Below are positions 17,365-26,093 of a stretch of 64,000 nucleotides of DNA, one piece after another. The translations under genes were made by a program, and so were the position numbers. The notes beneath the pieces were generated by a model. That model was not told the DNA's origin, did no database searches, and worked only from the letters and a program-made list of their open reading frames with translations. Within the stretch, counting starts at the first letter, position 1; the number at the start of each line of letters is the position of its first letter. Source of the stretch: Mesorhizobium loti. GTDB taxonomy: Bacteria > Pseudomonadota > Alphaproteobacteria > Rhizobiales > Rhizobiaceae. The stretch lies in NCBI GenBank assembly GCA_014189435.1, contig CP050293.1, positions 4,221,001 through 4,285,000 of the forward strand, given 5' to 3'.

Positions 17365-18479
17365 AGAGGCAAAGTTCTTCTGATAGTTGTCATGGAATTG
17401 TCGCAACGCTGTCGTGGCTGCGATTCCAGCCTCGCGGAAGGCCGGAAATTGGCGGCAGGGATGGCTATGGTCAGCCGAATGAAACGCCGGATATTTGCGC
17501 CCGCAGCCGCGGATCGGACGAACGAACGGTAACCGGCCGGCCGTCGAGGATTTCGAAGCAGCGCGCGAGCGTCGTCTTCGAGCCGACGCATCGCCTCGCG
17601 CGTGAAGAAGGTGAGATGCGGAAACAGGATGACATTGTCACGACCGAAAAGGGGGCTCATCGGATGGCCCGATTTGGCCAGTGGCTCCACCGAATAGACG
17701 TCGAGCCCGGCACCGCCAATGCGCCCGGCAACGAGCGCTTCGACAAGGGCGGCCTCGTCAATGAGGGCGCCGCGCGAAACATTGACGATGATGGCGGACG
17801 GCTTCAGGCAAGCGAGTTCGGCTTCACCAATCAGGCCGCGCGTCCTGTCGTTCAGCACGCAGTGGAGGGAAACGAAATCGCAGGCTCGCAGCATGGCCTG
17901 GAGATCGTCGACCTTGTCGATGCCGGCGGCCTGCATGGTTGCCGCGTCGACACCTGGGTCGAAGCCGACAACATGCGCGTGAAACCCCTGCCCGGCCATG
18001 CGCGCCATGCTGCGGCCGATCTTGCCGCAGCCGACAAGCCCAAGCGTGGCGCCGGACATGTCGCGTCCCAGCCAGCGCTGCTCGGGCCAGATCCAGCCAT
18101 CTCGCGACACCGCCGCCGTGATCGCCGGTAGCCGCCTGGCCAGCGCGATCATCAGCGCAAAGGCCCCTTCGGCGACGGTCTCCTCGGCATAGTCAGGCAC
18201 GTTAACGACGGGAATGCCGCGCCGCATCGCGGCAAGCAAGTCGATGGCATCGATGCCGACGCCATATTTGACGATGCCCTTCAATTTGGGAGCCGCGTCG
18301 ATCACTCTGGCAGTAATCGGCGTGTAGCACATGAGCAGCAGATCGGCGTCGGCAACGGCCTCCATGAGATCAGCTTCGGCGATGCCATCCGGCAACGCCA
18401 CCAGTTCGACGCCCCTCGCCCGCAAGCCGGCGTCGATGCCTGGACATTCAAGTTCGCGGTCGGTGCGTACGGCCTTCAT
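17355..18479 (-). CDS. D-2-hydroxyacid dehydrogenase with an apparent frameshift near its C-terminus
   Basis: The first ~305 residues are a normal PGDH-type dehydrogenase: Rossmann LGLVGCGKIGRSMARMAGQG, catalytic Arg in VNVSRGALID, Glu in SVEPLAKSG and His in FPHLTFFTREA. After EDDARA near 17566 the open frame becomes an Arg/Pro-rich tail that ends at 17355. Another frame at the same place continues CFEILDGRPVTVRSSDPRLRAQ and ends at 17471, which is the usual C-terminus of such enzymes. An extra base in the GCGCGCG run (17561-17567) explains this. Its stop and start codons overlap neighbouring operon signals (ATGA with the PLP enzyme). Its role in phosphonate metabolism is unknown. Confidence 0.8.
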   Translation of the reverse strand: MKAVRTDRELECPGIDAGLRARGVELVALPDGIAEADLMEAVADADLLLMCYTPITARVIDAAPKLKGIVKYGVGIDAIDLLAAMRRGIPVVNVPDYAEETVAEGAFALMIALARRLPAITAAVSRDGWIWPEQRWLGRDMSGATLGLVGCGKIGRSMARMAGQGFHAHVVGFDPGVDAATMQAAGIDKVDDLQAMLRACDFVSLHCVLNDRTRGLIGEAELACLKPSAIIVNVSRGALIDEAALVEALVAGRIGGAGLDVYSVEPLAKSGHPMSPLFGRDNVILFPHLTFFTREAMRRLEDDARALLRNPRRPAGYRSFVRSAAAGANIRRFIRLTIAIPAANFRPSARLESQPRQRCDNSMTTIRRTLPLIK

Positions 18480-19840
18480 GGTGAGGCCGCCAGCACAGCG
18501 GCCTCGACGCTATCGAGCGCGCGGTCGAGATCGGTTTTCGAGATGACCAGCGGCGGTGACAGCGTCAGCACATTGCCCTGGCTGATCTTGAAGCTCAGCC
18601 CTTGCTCCAGGCAAGCGTAGAAGACGCGCTCGGCGAGATCGCGTGCCGGCTGACGGGTGGCACGGTCCTCGACGAGTTCGACGCCGACCATCAGCCCTCG
18701 GCCCCTGACGTCGCCAACATGAGGCGAGCGCGCCATCAGGTCGTGCATGCGTCCGAGCATATGCTGGCCGAGTTCGGCCGCGCGCTCGACCAGCCCTTCT
18801 TCCAGGATGATATCGATCGTCGTCAGCGCCGCGCGCGTCGTCACCGGGTTTTTTTCATGGGTGTAGTGACCGATGGCGAAGCCGCCGGTGACATCGAGGT
18901 CGCGGCGCGCGATGACGGCGGCGATCGGCAGGATGCCGCCGCCCAGCGACTTACCGAGGACGACGATGTCGGGCCTCACGCCATCATGCTCGTGCGCGAA
19001 GAATTTTCCGGTCTTGCCGAGGCCGGTCGGGATCTCGTCGAAGATCAGCAGCGTGCCGTGCCGGTCGCAGGCCTCGCGCACCCGCTTCCAGAAACCGGGC
19101 GGCGGCGGATTGGGCGTCGCCCGCATCGGTTCTGCGACGACCGCCGCCACGTCCTGCTCGCGGCCAAGGACGTAGGCAATCATGTTGGCGCAGGCGAGGC
19201 CCGATGCTTCCAGGGAATCGTGACCATAGGGGCAGCGATAGCCATCCCAAGGCGCGACGTGCTCGGTGCCGGTCATCATCGGGCCTGATATGTGCGAGCG
19301 GAAGGTCGCCTCGCCGCCGACGCTGGCGGCGCCGAAGCCGGCGCCATGGAACGCATCCCAGAACGAGACCGTCTTGAAGCGGCCGGTGGCGGCGCGGGCG
19401 ATCTTCAGCGCGACCTCGATGGCGTCCGAGCCACCGGTGGTGAACAGCACTTTGCCGAGATCGCCTGGTGCCAGGGTGGCCAGCTTCTCCGCCAGCTCGA
19501 CGGCGGGCTCGCAGGTGAAGCGGCGCGGCGCGAAGCAGAGCTCGTCGAGTTGCTTCTTGATCGCGGCCACCAGCCTCGGGTGGCCGTAGCCGAGGTGATG
19601 CACGCTGTTGCCGTGGAAATCCATGAAGCGGCGGCCGGCGGTATCCTCGATCCAGATGCCTTGCGCCTTCGCGATCGTCGAAAGACAAGGGCTGGACAGG
19701 CTCTGGTGCATGAAGGCGGCGGCGTCGCGATCGAGCAGGCCGCGGATCCGGGGATCGTCCTGCCCGGCATCCCAACGGCCGCGTGCCGCGGTCGTGTTGG
19801 AATCGCCCTCGGTATGCACAAGTTCAGATATCGCGGCCAT
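18476..19840 (-). CDS. pbfA: Class III aminotransferase-fold PLP enzyme, probably (R)-1-hydroxy-2-aminoethylphosphonate ammonia-lyase
   Basis: This 454-residue fold-type-I PLP enzyme of the class III aminotransferase family has the Schiff-base lysine in VVLGKSLGGGILPIA and the cofactor Asp in LLIFDEIPTGLGKTG. Class III enzymes in PhnW-PhnY-PhnA clusters have been described as PbfA, which removes ammonia from (R)-1-hydroxy-2-aminoethylphosphonate to give phosphonoacetaldehyde, the PhnY substrate. That fits a gene set that already has PhnW for plain 2-aminoethylphosphonate. The PbfA name comes from context; a transaminase role is the alternative. The ATG at 19840 (GGAG upstream) is chosen over a longer start at 19903. 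It overlaps the dehydrogenase gene by four bases. Confidence 0.75.
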   Translation of the reverse strand: MAAISELVHTEGDSNTTAARGRWDAGQDDPRIRGLLDRDAAAFMHQSLSSPCLSTIAKAQGIWIEDTAGRRFMDFHGNSVHHLGYGHPRLVAAIKKQLDELCFAPRRFTCEPAVELAEKLATLAPGDLGKVLFTTGGSDAIEVALKIARAATGRFKTVSFWDAFHGAGFGAASVGGEATFRSHISGPMMTGTEHVAPWDGYRCPYGHDSLEASGLACANMIAYVLGREQDVAAVVAEPMRATPNPPPPGFWKRVREACDRHGTLLIFDEIPTGLGKTGKFFAHEHDGVRPDIVVLGKSLGGGILPIAAVIARRDLDVTGGFAIGHYTHEKNPVTTRAALTTIDIILEEGLVERAAELGQHMLGRMHDLMARSPHVGDVRGRGLMVGVELVEDRATRQPARDLAERVFYACLEQGLSFKISQGNVLTLSPPLVISKTDLDRALDSVEAAVLAASP

Positions 19841-19913
19841 CACCGTCTCCGAAACGAGAAGGAGGGAGCGATGAACGCCCCCCTCGATTGCTCTGCTCGC
19901 CAATGCCTCCCGG

Positions 19914-21371
19914 TCAGGACCAGGGCAGCGAAAAAGTCTTCACATTGGTGTAGCTCTTCATCGCCTCGATGACGCCTTCCTTGTAGCCATTGCCACTGTC
20001 CTTGATGCCGCCGAAGGGTGACATCTCGATGCGGTAGCCCGGCACTTCCCAGATGTTGACGGTGCCGACCTCGAGGCCGGCGATGTATTTCTGCATGCGG
20101 CGGAAATCATTGGTGCAGACACCCGACGACAGGCCGAAGGCGGTCGAGTTGGACAGTGCGATCAGCGCCTCGTCATCGTCCGGCGCGCGAACGATCGGGA
20201 TGATCGGCCCGAACGTCTCTTCCATCACCAGTTCGGATGTGTGCGGCACGCGATCCACGACGATCGGCGGCAGCAGCGCGCCCTGGCGACCCGGATTGTA
20301 GAGGATTTCGGCGCCCTGTTCGGCGGCCATGTGGACGCGGGCTTCGAACAATGCCGCTGCCTTTTCATGCACGACGGTACCAAGGTCGGTCGAGCGGTCC
20401 ATCGGGTCGCCGAAGCGGATCTTTTTCGCCCGTTCCAGCACCAGCGGCACGAAACGGTCGGCGACGCTTTCCTGGACCAGGATGCGCTTGACCGCGGTGC
20501 AGCGTTGGCCGGAGTTTTTCGTCGCTCCGGCCACCGCCAGGTCCGCCGCCTTTGCCAGATCGTCGTCCGACAAATCGTTGAGGATGATCAGCGGGTCGTT
20601 GCCGCCCAGCTCCAACACCTGGCGCTTGTAGCCGGCGGTGCGGGCGATCATCTTGCCGACTGGCACGCCGCCGGTGAAGGTGATCAGGTCGATGTTCTCG
20701 TTGGTGATCATCTCATTGCCGATATCGGCCGGCCAGCCGGTCACCACCGACAGCATTTCCGGCGGCAGGCCGGCTTCGTAGAGAATGTCGGCCAGCAGCA
20801 GCGCCGTCATCGGCGTCAATTCGGTCGGCTTGACCACCACGCAATTGTTGGTGGCGATCGCCGGCGCCACCTTGTGCGAGACCATGTTGAGCGGATGGTT
20901 GAACGGCGTGATCGCCGAGATCGCTTTCAGCGGCTCGCGGGTGGTGAAGATCTTGCGCGCCTTGCCGTGCGGGGTGAGATCGCAGGAGAAGATCTGGCCG
21001 TCATCCTGGATGCACATCTGCGCCGACAGCGTGAACACGTCATAGGCGCGGCCGACCTCATAGAGCGAGTCCGCCTTGGAGATGCCGAGCTCCAACGTGA
21101 TGAGATCGGAGATTTCCTCCCGGCGCGACGCCAGCGCTTCGGCGGTGCGAAACAGGATCTGCTGGCGCTCGTAGCGCGTCAGCTTCGACTTGTAGCCTGC
21201 GGCGATCTCGAAGGCTTTTCGCGCATGCTCGGCGCGGCCGGCGGGCACGGTGCCGATAACGGCATCGTTCCAGGGGTAGCGCACCTCGACCACGCCGTCG
21301 GCATCGACCTTCTTGCCGGCGATGCGCATCGGCTCGTGGCGAACCTTGATGGCAGGATCGAGTTTGGTCAT
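19914..21371 (-). CDS. phnY: Phosphonoacetaldehyde dehydrogenase
   Basis: This 485-residue aldehyde dehydrogenase superfamily enzyme has the general-base glutamate in [13 protein letters not shown] and the nucleophilic cysteine in [33 protein letters not shown] segment is typical of the PhnY/lactaldehyde-type subgroup. It oxidises phosphonoacetaldehyde to phosphonoacetate with NAD. It lies between PhnA and the PbfA-like enzyme, the order expected for the PhnW-PhnY-PhnA route. The ATG at 21371 starts the conserved [20 protein letters not shown]; longer in-frame starts lack support. Confidence 0.92.
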   Translation of the reverse strand: MTKLDPAIKVRHEPMRIAGKKVDADGVVEVRYPWNDAVIGTVPAGRAEHARKAFEIAAGYKSKLTRYERQQILFRTAEALASRREEISDLITLELGISKADSLYEVGRAYDVFTLSAQMCIQDDGQIFSCDLTPHGKARKIFTTREPLKAISAITPFNHPLNMVSHKVAPAIATNNCVVVKPTELTPMTALLLADILYEAGLPPEMLSVVTGWPADIGNEMITNENIDLITFTGGVPVGKMIARTAGYKRQVLELGGNDPLIILNDLSDDDLAKAADLAVAGATKNSGQRCTAVKRILVQESVADRFVPLVLERAKKIRFGDPMDRSTDLGTVVHEKAAALFEARVHMAAEQGAEILYNPGRQGALLPPIVVDRVPHTSELVMEETFGPIIPIVRAPDDDEALIALSNSTAFGLSSGVCTNDFRRMQKYIAGLEVGTVNIWEVPGYRIEMSPFGGIKDSGNGYKEGVIEAMKSYTNVKTFSLPWS

Positions 21372-21444
21372 GTCATTGTTCCCGGTGCTCAGAGAGCAAC
21401 ATTGATCTTTTGTCGGCGAGGCCATCGCATTTCAGCTATGGCTT

Positions 21445-21581
21445 CCCCCACTCCGTCGCCGCTTCGCGGCGCCACCTCTCCCCTCCGGAGGGAGAGGAAG
21501 AGAGCCAAGGCCGGCGAGCTCAGCGCCCTTCCTCTCCCCCGTCGATCGGGGGAGAGGTGGCCCGAAGGGCCGGAGTGGGGG
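21445..21581. repeat. Palindromic intergenic repeat element
   Basis: This 137-bp element in the PhnA-PhnY gap has nested inverted repeats. CCCCCACTCCG at the left end pairs with CGGAGTGGGGG at the right end, and CCACCTCTCCC pairs with GGGAGAGGTGG inside. GC-rich palindromes of this type are scattered through Rhizobiales intergenic regions. As RNA it would fold into a long hairpin inside the phosphonate operon. The rest of the gap shows nothing else. Confidence 0.8.
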
Positions 21582-21633
21582 TCGACCAGCGCCATCATGG
21601 ACGGCGACACGCCCTACCGGCGATCCAACTCAC

Positions 21634-22893
21634 TCAGCCCGCCAGCGCCGCCGCCATGGTGGCGTAGTAGAAGGCGTCGAAATTGCGCAACGTTGGTTCG
21701 TTCGGCAAATCGGGCAGCACGCGGTTGACGATGAACGGCACCTCCTGCTCGGTCAGCCCGCCATGCGAGCGCAGCGGTTCGTTGAGCGCGGCCAGATCAT
21801 GCCTATGCTCGCTGGTGCCGATCGTCTTGTTTTCGGTTGAGATCAGCACGATGTCGCCGATGCGGTCGGCCGGCAGTTCGAAGCGCTCGCAGGCCGTCGG
21901 GCTGTCGACGACCAGCATGATGCCGTCGACCTTGGCCAGCCTCGCCATGATGCCGGCCTGATCGGCGCCATCAGGCAGATAGGCGGTGGCGAAGGAACCA
22001 AGCGCGCCGTGGTGCACGACATAGGGGTCGGTGATCGGCAGGATGACGCGGGCGGCGTCCTTGCCCAGCCACTCGTCGAGCAGGTCCTGGACATAGACGA
22101 CGTCGGGCGAACCGTCCTTTTTGTGCTTGGGCTTCATGCCGTGGTCGGCGGTGACGACGATCGCCGCACCCAGCGCATCAAGCTCGGTCAGGTATTTGTC
22201 GAACATCTCGTAGAAGGCGTTGGCCTGCGGCACACCGGGCGCGTATTTGTGCTGCACATAGTCCGTGGTCGTCAGATACATGATGTCGGGGCGGAACTTC
22301 TTCAGCAGCTGGACGCCGGCGGCGAAGACGAATTCCGACAGCTCGGCCGAGTAGACCTCCGGCACCGGCAGCCCGAAATGCTTCGAGGCGTTGTCGATGC
22401 CGTGCTCGGCCTTGGTGGTGGTGTCCGACTTTTCCGCCGAGAAGCACAGCGCACGGCCCTCGTCGAAAGCAAGCCCCTTGCCAAGTAAGGCGCGCAGCTT
22501 GTCCTTCGCGGTCACCACGGCGACCTTGGCGCCGGCATCGTAGAAGGCCTGGAAGACGGTCGGCGCGCGTAGGAAGCGCGGATCGTTCATCATCACTTCC
22601 TTGCCGGTCTCGCGCTCGTAGAGGTAGTTGCCGCAAATGCCATGCACCGACGGCGGGCGGCCGGTGGCGATCGACAGATTGTTGGGGTTGGTGAAGCTCG
22701 GAATGACCGAGTGCGCAAAACGCACCGTGCCCTTCTGCTTGATCCGGACCAAAGCCGGCATCAGCCCGGCCTTGATCGCTTCGTCGAGATAGGCCGGCTC
22801 GCAGCCGTCAAGGCAGATGGCGATGGCCGGCACACGCGGCCAGGCGTAGGTGCGGCCGTTGACCGCGACGTTGATGGGAGACATCTGGTTCAT
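21634..22893 (-). CDS. phnA: Phosphonoacetate hydrolase
   Basis: This 419-residue alkaline-phosphatase-superfamily metalloenzyme cleaves the C-P bond of phosphonoacetate to acetate and phosphate. Visible motifs are AICLDGCEPAYL (metal Asp), SFTNPNNLSIATG (catalytic Thr) and VVTADHGMKPKHKKDG (Asp/His metal ligands). DYVQHKYAPG carries another metal histidine. The length and motif order match PhnA of the PhnW-PhnY-PhnA pathway. It lies 24 bp downstream of PhnW. Phosphate release here gives a rationale for the Na/Pi transporter at the head of the operon. Confidence 0.95.
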   Translation of the reverse strand: MNQMSPINVAVNGRTYAWPRVPAIAICLDGCEPAYLDEAIKAGLMPALVRIKQKGTVRFAHSVIPSFTNPNNLSIATGRPPSVHGICGNYLYERETGKEVMMNDPRFLRAPTVFQAFYDAGAKVAVVTAKDKLRALLGKGLAFDEGRALCFSAEKSDTTTKAEHGIDNASKHFGLPVPEVYSAELSEFVFAAGVQLLKKFRPDIMYLTTTDYVQHKYAPGVPQANAFYEMFDKYLTELDALGAAIVVTADHGMKPKHKKDGSPDVVYVQDLLDEWLGKDAARVILPITDPYVVHHGALGSFATAYLPDGADQAGIMARLAKVDGIMLVVDSPTACERFELPADRIGDIVLISTENKTIGTSEHRHDLAALNEPLRSHGGLTEQEVPFIVNRVLPDLPNEPTLRNFDAFYYATMAAALAG

Positions 22894-22917
22894 CGAAAAT
22901 CCTCGGAATCTGCCGCT

Positions 22918-24117
22918 TCAGGCGGCGAGTTTGGCGCGCTCGGCGAGTGCCGCGGCGGGTGGGGCGGCGGTGTCGACGCCCATTTCATGAAGCGAGAAGG
23001 CCGCCGCCTCGACGACACGGCGCATGACATGCTCGTCCATCTGGCCAATGCAGCCGACGCGGAAGCTGTCCACGGCGGTCAGCTTGCCCGGATAGATGAT
23101 GAAGCCCTTGTCCTTCATCAGATCGTAGAAGTGCTCGAAAGCGAAATTGGCGTGGGCCGGGTTGAAGAAGGTGACGATGATCGGCGACAGCCAGCGGTCT
23201 TTGAGCAATGTCTCGAAGCCGAGTTCGCGCATGCCGGCGACCATGACGTCGCGGTTCCTAGTATAGCGGGCGCCGCGGCCGGCGACGCCGCCTTCGGCCT
23301 CATGCTGGCGCAGCGCTTCGAGGAAAGCTGCGACGACATGCGTCGGCGGCGTGTAGCGCCATTGGCCGGTCTTGTTGAGGTGTGCCCACTGCGCATGGAC
23401 GTCGAGCGACAGCGAGTGGCTGCGGCCCTTGGCGGCCTCCAGTTCGCTCTTGCGGGCGATGATGAAGCCGAAGCCCGGCACGCCCTCGATGCACTTGTTG
23501 GCGGACGACACCATCGCCTCGTAGCGGATCTCGTTGACGTCGAGCGCGACGGCGCCGAAGGCGCTCATGGAATCGACCAGCAATTTGCGGCCCTTGGCAT
23601 GGACGGCTTGCGCAATCTCGGCGACCGGATTGAGGATGCCGGAGCTGGTCTCGCAGTGGATGGCGATCACATGCGTGATGGCAGGGTCGGCCTCAAGCGC
23701 CGCCGCCACCTCGTCGCCCCGCGGCGGCAGGTAGTCGCCCTTGTCGATCAGCGTGTAGGCGCGACCGAGATACTGCATGGTCTGCGCGGCGCGCAGGCCA
23801 TAGGCGCCGTTGGCCAGCACCAGAACCTTGCCGTCCCTGGGCACGAACGAACCGAGCATCGCTTCGACGCAGAAGGAGCCGCTGCCTTGCATCGGCACGC
23901 AGTCGAACTCGCCTTGCGTGTCACCGGTCAGCGCCAGCAGGCGGCGGCGCATGTCTGATGTCATGGCGCGGAAATCACCGTCCCAGGATCCCCAGTCGCG
24001 CAGCATTGCCTGCTTGACCGAATAGGCCGTGGTCAGCGGTCCCGGGGTCAGCAGATACGGCTCCCCCAGCGCCGGCCTGGCCAGCGGCTCCGCGGCAAAT
24101 TTCGTCTCGGCGAGCAT
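22918..24117 (-). CDS. phnW: 2-aminoethylphosphonate:pyruvate transaminase
   Basis: This 399-residue class V aminotransferase has YLLTPGPLTTAYSVKQAMLRDWGSWD near its start, GSGSFCVEAMLGSF, and the PLP lysine in SSANKCIEGVPGFGF. It moves the amino group of 2-aminoethylphosphonate to pyruvate, giving phosphonoacetaldehyde and alanine. The ATG at 24117 has a strong GGAGG five bases upstream; the N-terminal extension to 24174 is rejected. It starts the catabolic block PhnW-PhnA-PhnY and is preceded by a 118-bp AT-rich gap with a conserved box, so it likely has its own promoter. Confidence 0.95.
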   Translation of the reverse strand: MLAETKFAAEPLARPALGEPYLLTPGPLTTAYSVKQAMLRDWGSWDGDFRAMTSDMRRRLLALTGDTQGEFDCVPMQGSGSFCVEAMLGSFVPRDGKVLVLANGAYGLRAAQTMQYLGRAYTLIDKGDYLPPRGDEVAAALEADPAITHVIAIHCETSSGILNPVAEIAQAVHAKGRKLLVDSMSAFGAVALDVNEIRYEAMVSSANKCIEGVPGFGFIIARKSELEAAKGRSHSLSLDVHAQWAHLNKTGQWRYTPPTHVVAAFLEALRQHEAEGGVAGRGARYTRNRDVMVAGMRELGFETLLKDRWLSPIIVTFFNPAHANFAFEHFYDLMKDKGFIIYPGKLTAVDSFRVGCIGQMDEHVMRRVVEAAAFSLHEMGVDTAAPPAAALAERAKLAA

Positions 24118-24178
24118 ATTGTCCTCCGCTCGATCTGCTTTTCGATGTGGCCTTAGTGTTGGCCTGAATGACATATTT

Positions 24179-24199
24179 GTAAAATCGTTATTTTGTATC
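24179..24199. promoter_or_regulatory. Candidate phosphonate-operon regulatory box upstream of phnW
   Basis: A 21-base element beginning GTAAAATCGTTATTTTGTAT matches the element at 26011-26031 at 17 of 21 positions. It lies 62 bp upstream of the phnW start. It contains TAAAAT-N4-ATTTTG symmetry. This is a plausible site for the divergent LysR regulator or an AT-rich promoter. Confidence 0.5.
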
Positions 24200-24235
24200 G
24201 AAGTATCGATTTAACTGATGCTTCAAACCACCTCG

Positions 24236-25942
24236 TCAGGCGAGCGCGGGAGCTGTCCCGCTAGACGCACGGCCGGCCGTCGCCAGCCGGCTTTCGAGCA
24301 GATCGCCGCTCTGTGTCAGCAAGGGATAAGCGACCGACGCCATCAGCGAGTTGATTTCCTTCAGCGCCCTGACCGCCTCCAGATGGATGTCGCTGGTGTC
24401 GATGCTTTGCGGCATTCCCGATTGCAGGCGCTTGAGGTGACGGTCATGGCTCATGCGTTCCAGCTTGCGCATCCGCTCCTTCTCGATGACGAGTTGGCGC
24501 GCCGACTCGAGATCGCTCGAGACCAGCACGTTGAGTGCAAGCTGCATGTTGGCCATGACACGGTTGTGAAGCCCGGCCAGTTCGCTCCAGCCGTCGCGTG
24601 AAAAGCGCAGGTTCTTGTCACGCAATTCCCCGGTGAGCACGAGCAGGTTCTTGGCGACGATGTCGCCGGCGCGTTCGAGATTGATGGCGAAATCGGTGAG
24701 TTCGATGCCGCGTTGCGCCTCGGCCGCGCTCATGCTGCCGCGATTGACTTCGGCAATGTAGAGTTTGATCTCGGTATGAGCGCGGTTGACCTCCTCATCG
24801 AGTTTTTGGGCCTGGCGGATCTGGTCGCCACTGCCGGCGTCGAAGAAATCCATCACCGGGCGCAGCATCACCTCGACGACTTCACCCATGCGCAGCAGCT
24901 CGCGCGTCGCACTGGCCAGCGCAAGACCGGGCGTGCGCATAACGGTGCGGTCAAGCGCGCTGGTGCGGCGTGACATCAGGTCCACGCCCTCCCCTGCCTT
25001 TGCCGCCGGCCTGTCGGCGATCAGCAAGGTGACCAGTCGCTCCATCATGCCGGTGAACGGCAAGCAGCAGATGACGAGTACCAGATTGAAGGCAAGATGC
25101 AGGTTGACCAGTTGGCGGCCTTCGGTTGCACCGAAAAGATGCGCCGGAAACGCCATGACCTGAAGCACGAACAAGGCGGCGAGCGCGGCCGTCCCCCGAA
25201 AAATCAGATTGCCGAGCGGGATACGGCGCGCCTCGACGGCTTCGCCACGCGTCAGCCACACCGCGATCAGCGCGCCGCCGCAATTGGCGCCGAGGATGAA
25301 GAACAGACCGACCTCGACCGGCAAGACGCCTTGCGCGGCAAGTGTGACGAACAGCAGGATCGCCGCCACGCTGGAGTGGATCAGCCATGTGAACAGCGCC
25401 GCGGCGGCGAAGGCCGTGAAGTAGTCCGCGCGCAGATAGGAAATCACCAGCGGCAGCAAATTGCTCTGCCGCATCGGTGCGGTCGCGTCGCCGATCATGC
25501 GCAGCGACAACAGAACGAACGCGATGCCCATCAGGATGCGCCCGCCTTGCTTGATACCGCGTGCCTCGAATTTCAGGGCCATGGCGCCGCCGACCAGAAT
25601 CAGCGCCGGCACCAGCCAGCTGAGGTCGAACGACAGCACCTGGACGACCAGGGCCGAACCGAAATCGGCGCCAAGCAGGATCGCCAGCCCACCGGCGGTC
25701 GAAACCATGCCGCTGATGGCAAAGCCGGCCGCCAGCATGGCGACGGCGGTGGAGCTCTGCAGCAGCACCGCAAGCACGGTGCCGGCACAGGCTGACCTGA
25801 GCCGTGCGCCCCGCGCCTGCCTCAGGGCATCGCGTAAAGCGGGGCCGCAGGCCCGCTCCACACCCGTGCGCACCATGCGCACAGCCCAGAGCAGCAGCAT
25901 GACCGCACCCGCCAGATGCAGCAGGATGATGGAAAATTGCAT
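24236..25942 (-). CDS. Na/Pi cotransporter family protein with PhoU-like C-terminal domain
   Basis: This 568-residue membrane protein has the duplicated Na_Pi_cotrans core. Each half carries a QSSTA-like motif (VLLQSSTAVAMLAAGFA; WLIHSSVAAILLFVTLA). A cytoplasmic helical PhoU-like region follows from about residue 340 (LRMGEVVEVMLRPVMDF, NLERAGDIVAKNLLV). The family moves phosphate with sodium, sometimes outward. As the first gene of an operon whose product PhnA releases phosphate, it could export excess phosphate or balance its uptake; direction cannot be judged from sequence. It is divergent from the LysR gene. Confidence 0.88.
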   Translation of the reverse strand: MQFSIILLHLAGAVMLLLWAVRMVRTGVERACGPALRDALRQARGARLRSACAGTVLAVLLQSSTAVAMLAAGFAISGMVSTAGGLAILLGADFGSALVVQVLSFDLSWLVPALILVGGAMALKFEARGIKQGGRILMGIAFVLLSLRMIGDATAPMRQSNLLPLVISYLRADYFTAFAAAALFTWLIHSSVAAILLFVTLAAQGVLPVEVGLFFILGANCGGALIAVWLTRGEAVEARRIPLGNLIFRGTAALAALFVLQVMAFPAHLFGATEGRQLVNLHLAFNLVLVICCLPFTGMMERLVTLLIADRPAAKAGEGVDLMSRRTSALDRTVMRTPGLALASATRELLRMGEVVEVMLRPVMDFFDAGSGDQIRQAQKLDEEVNRAHTEIKLYIAEVNRGSMSAAEAQRGIELTDFAINLERAGDIVAKNLLVLTGELRDKNLRFSRDGWSELAGLHNRVMANMQLALNVLVSSDLESARQLVIEKERMRKLERMSHDRHLKRLQSGMPQSIDTSDIHLEAVRALKEINSLMASVAYPLLTQSGDLLESRLATAGRASSGTAPALA

Positions 25943-26010
25943 GACGACCTCCCGGCAACGGCCGGCAGGGACGTCGACCCATGCTCAGGCTGATGGCCAG
26001 CCAGACATAA

Positions 26011-26031
26011 GTCAAATCGTTCATTTCTATC
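26011..26031. promoter_or_regulatory. Candidate regulatory box in the LysR/Na-Pi transporter divergent region
   Basis: An element beginning GTCAAATCGTTCATTTCTAT lies in the 151-bp divergent gap and matches the phnW box at 17 of 21 positions. A second symmetry (GCACC-N9-GGTGC) follows at about 26043-26061. LysR regulators commonly bind such divergent regions, so both are candidate sites for the adjacent regulator. Confidence 0.5.
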
Positions 26032-26093
26032 TTTTAGTTGGCGCACCTTATGATAGGGTGCCGACGATTTCGACATTTTCGGAGGCATGGAAG

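Noticed and set aside
20241..21728. 495-residue plus-strand frame opposite phnY
   Set aside because: Antisense shadow of the phosphonoacetaldehyde dehydrogenase; rich in His/Arg/Gln with no conserved motif, and it runs into the palindromic repeat.
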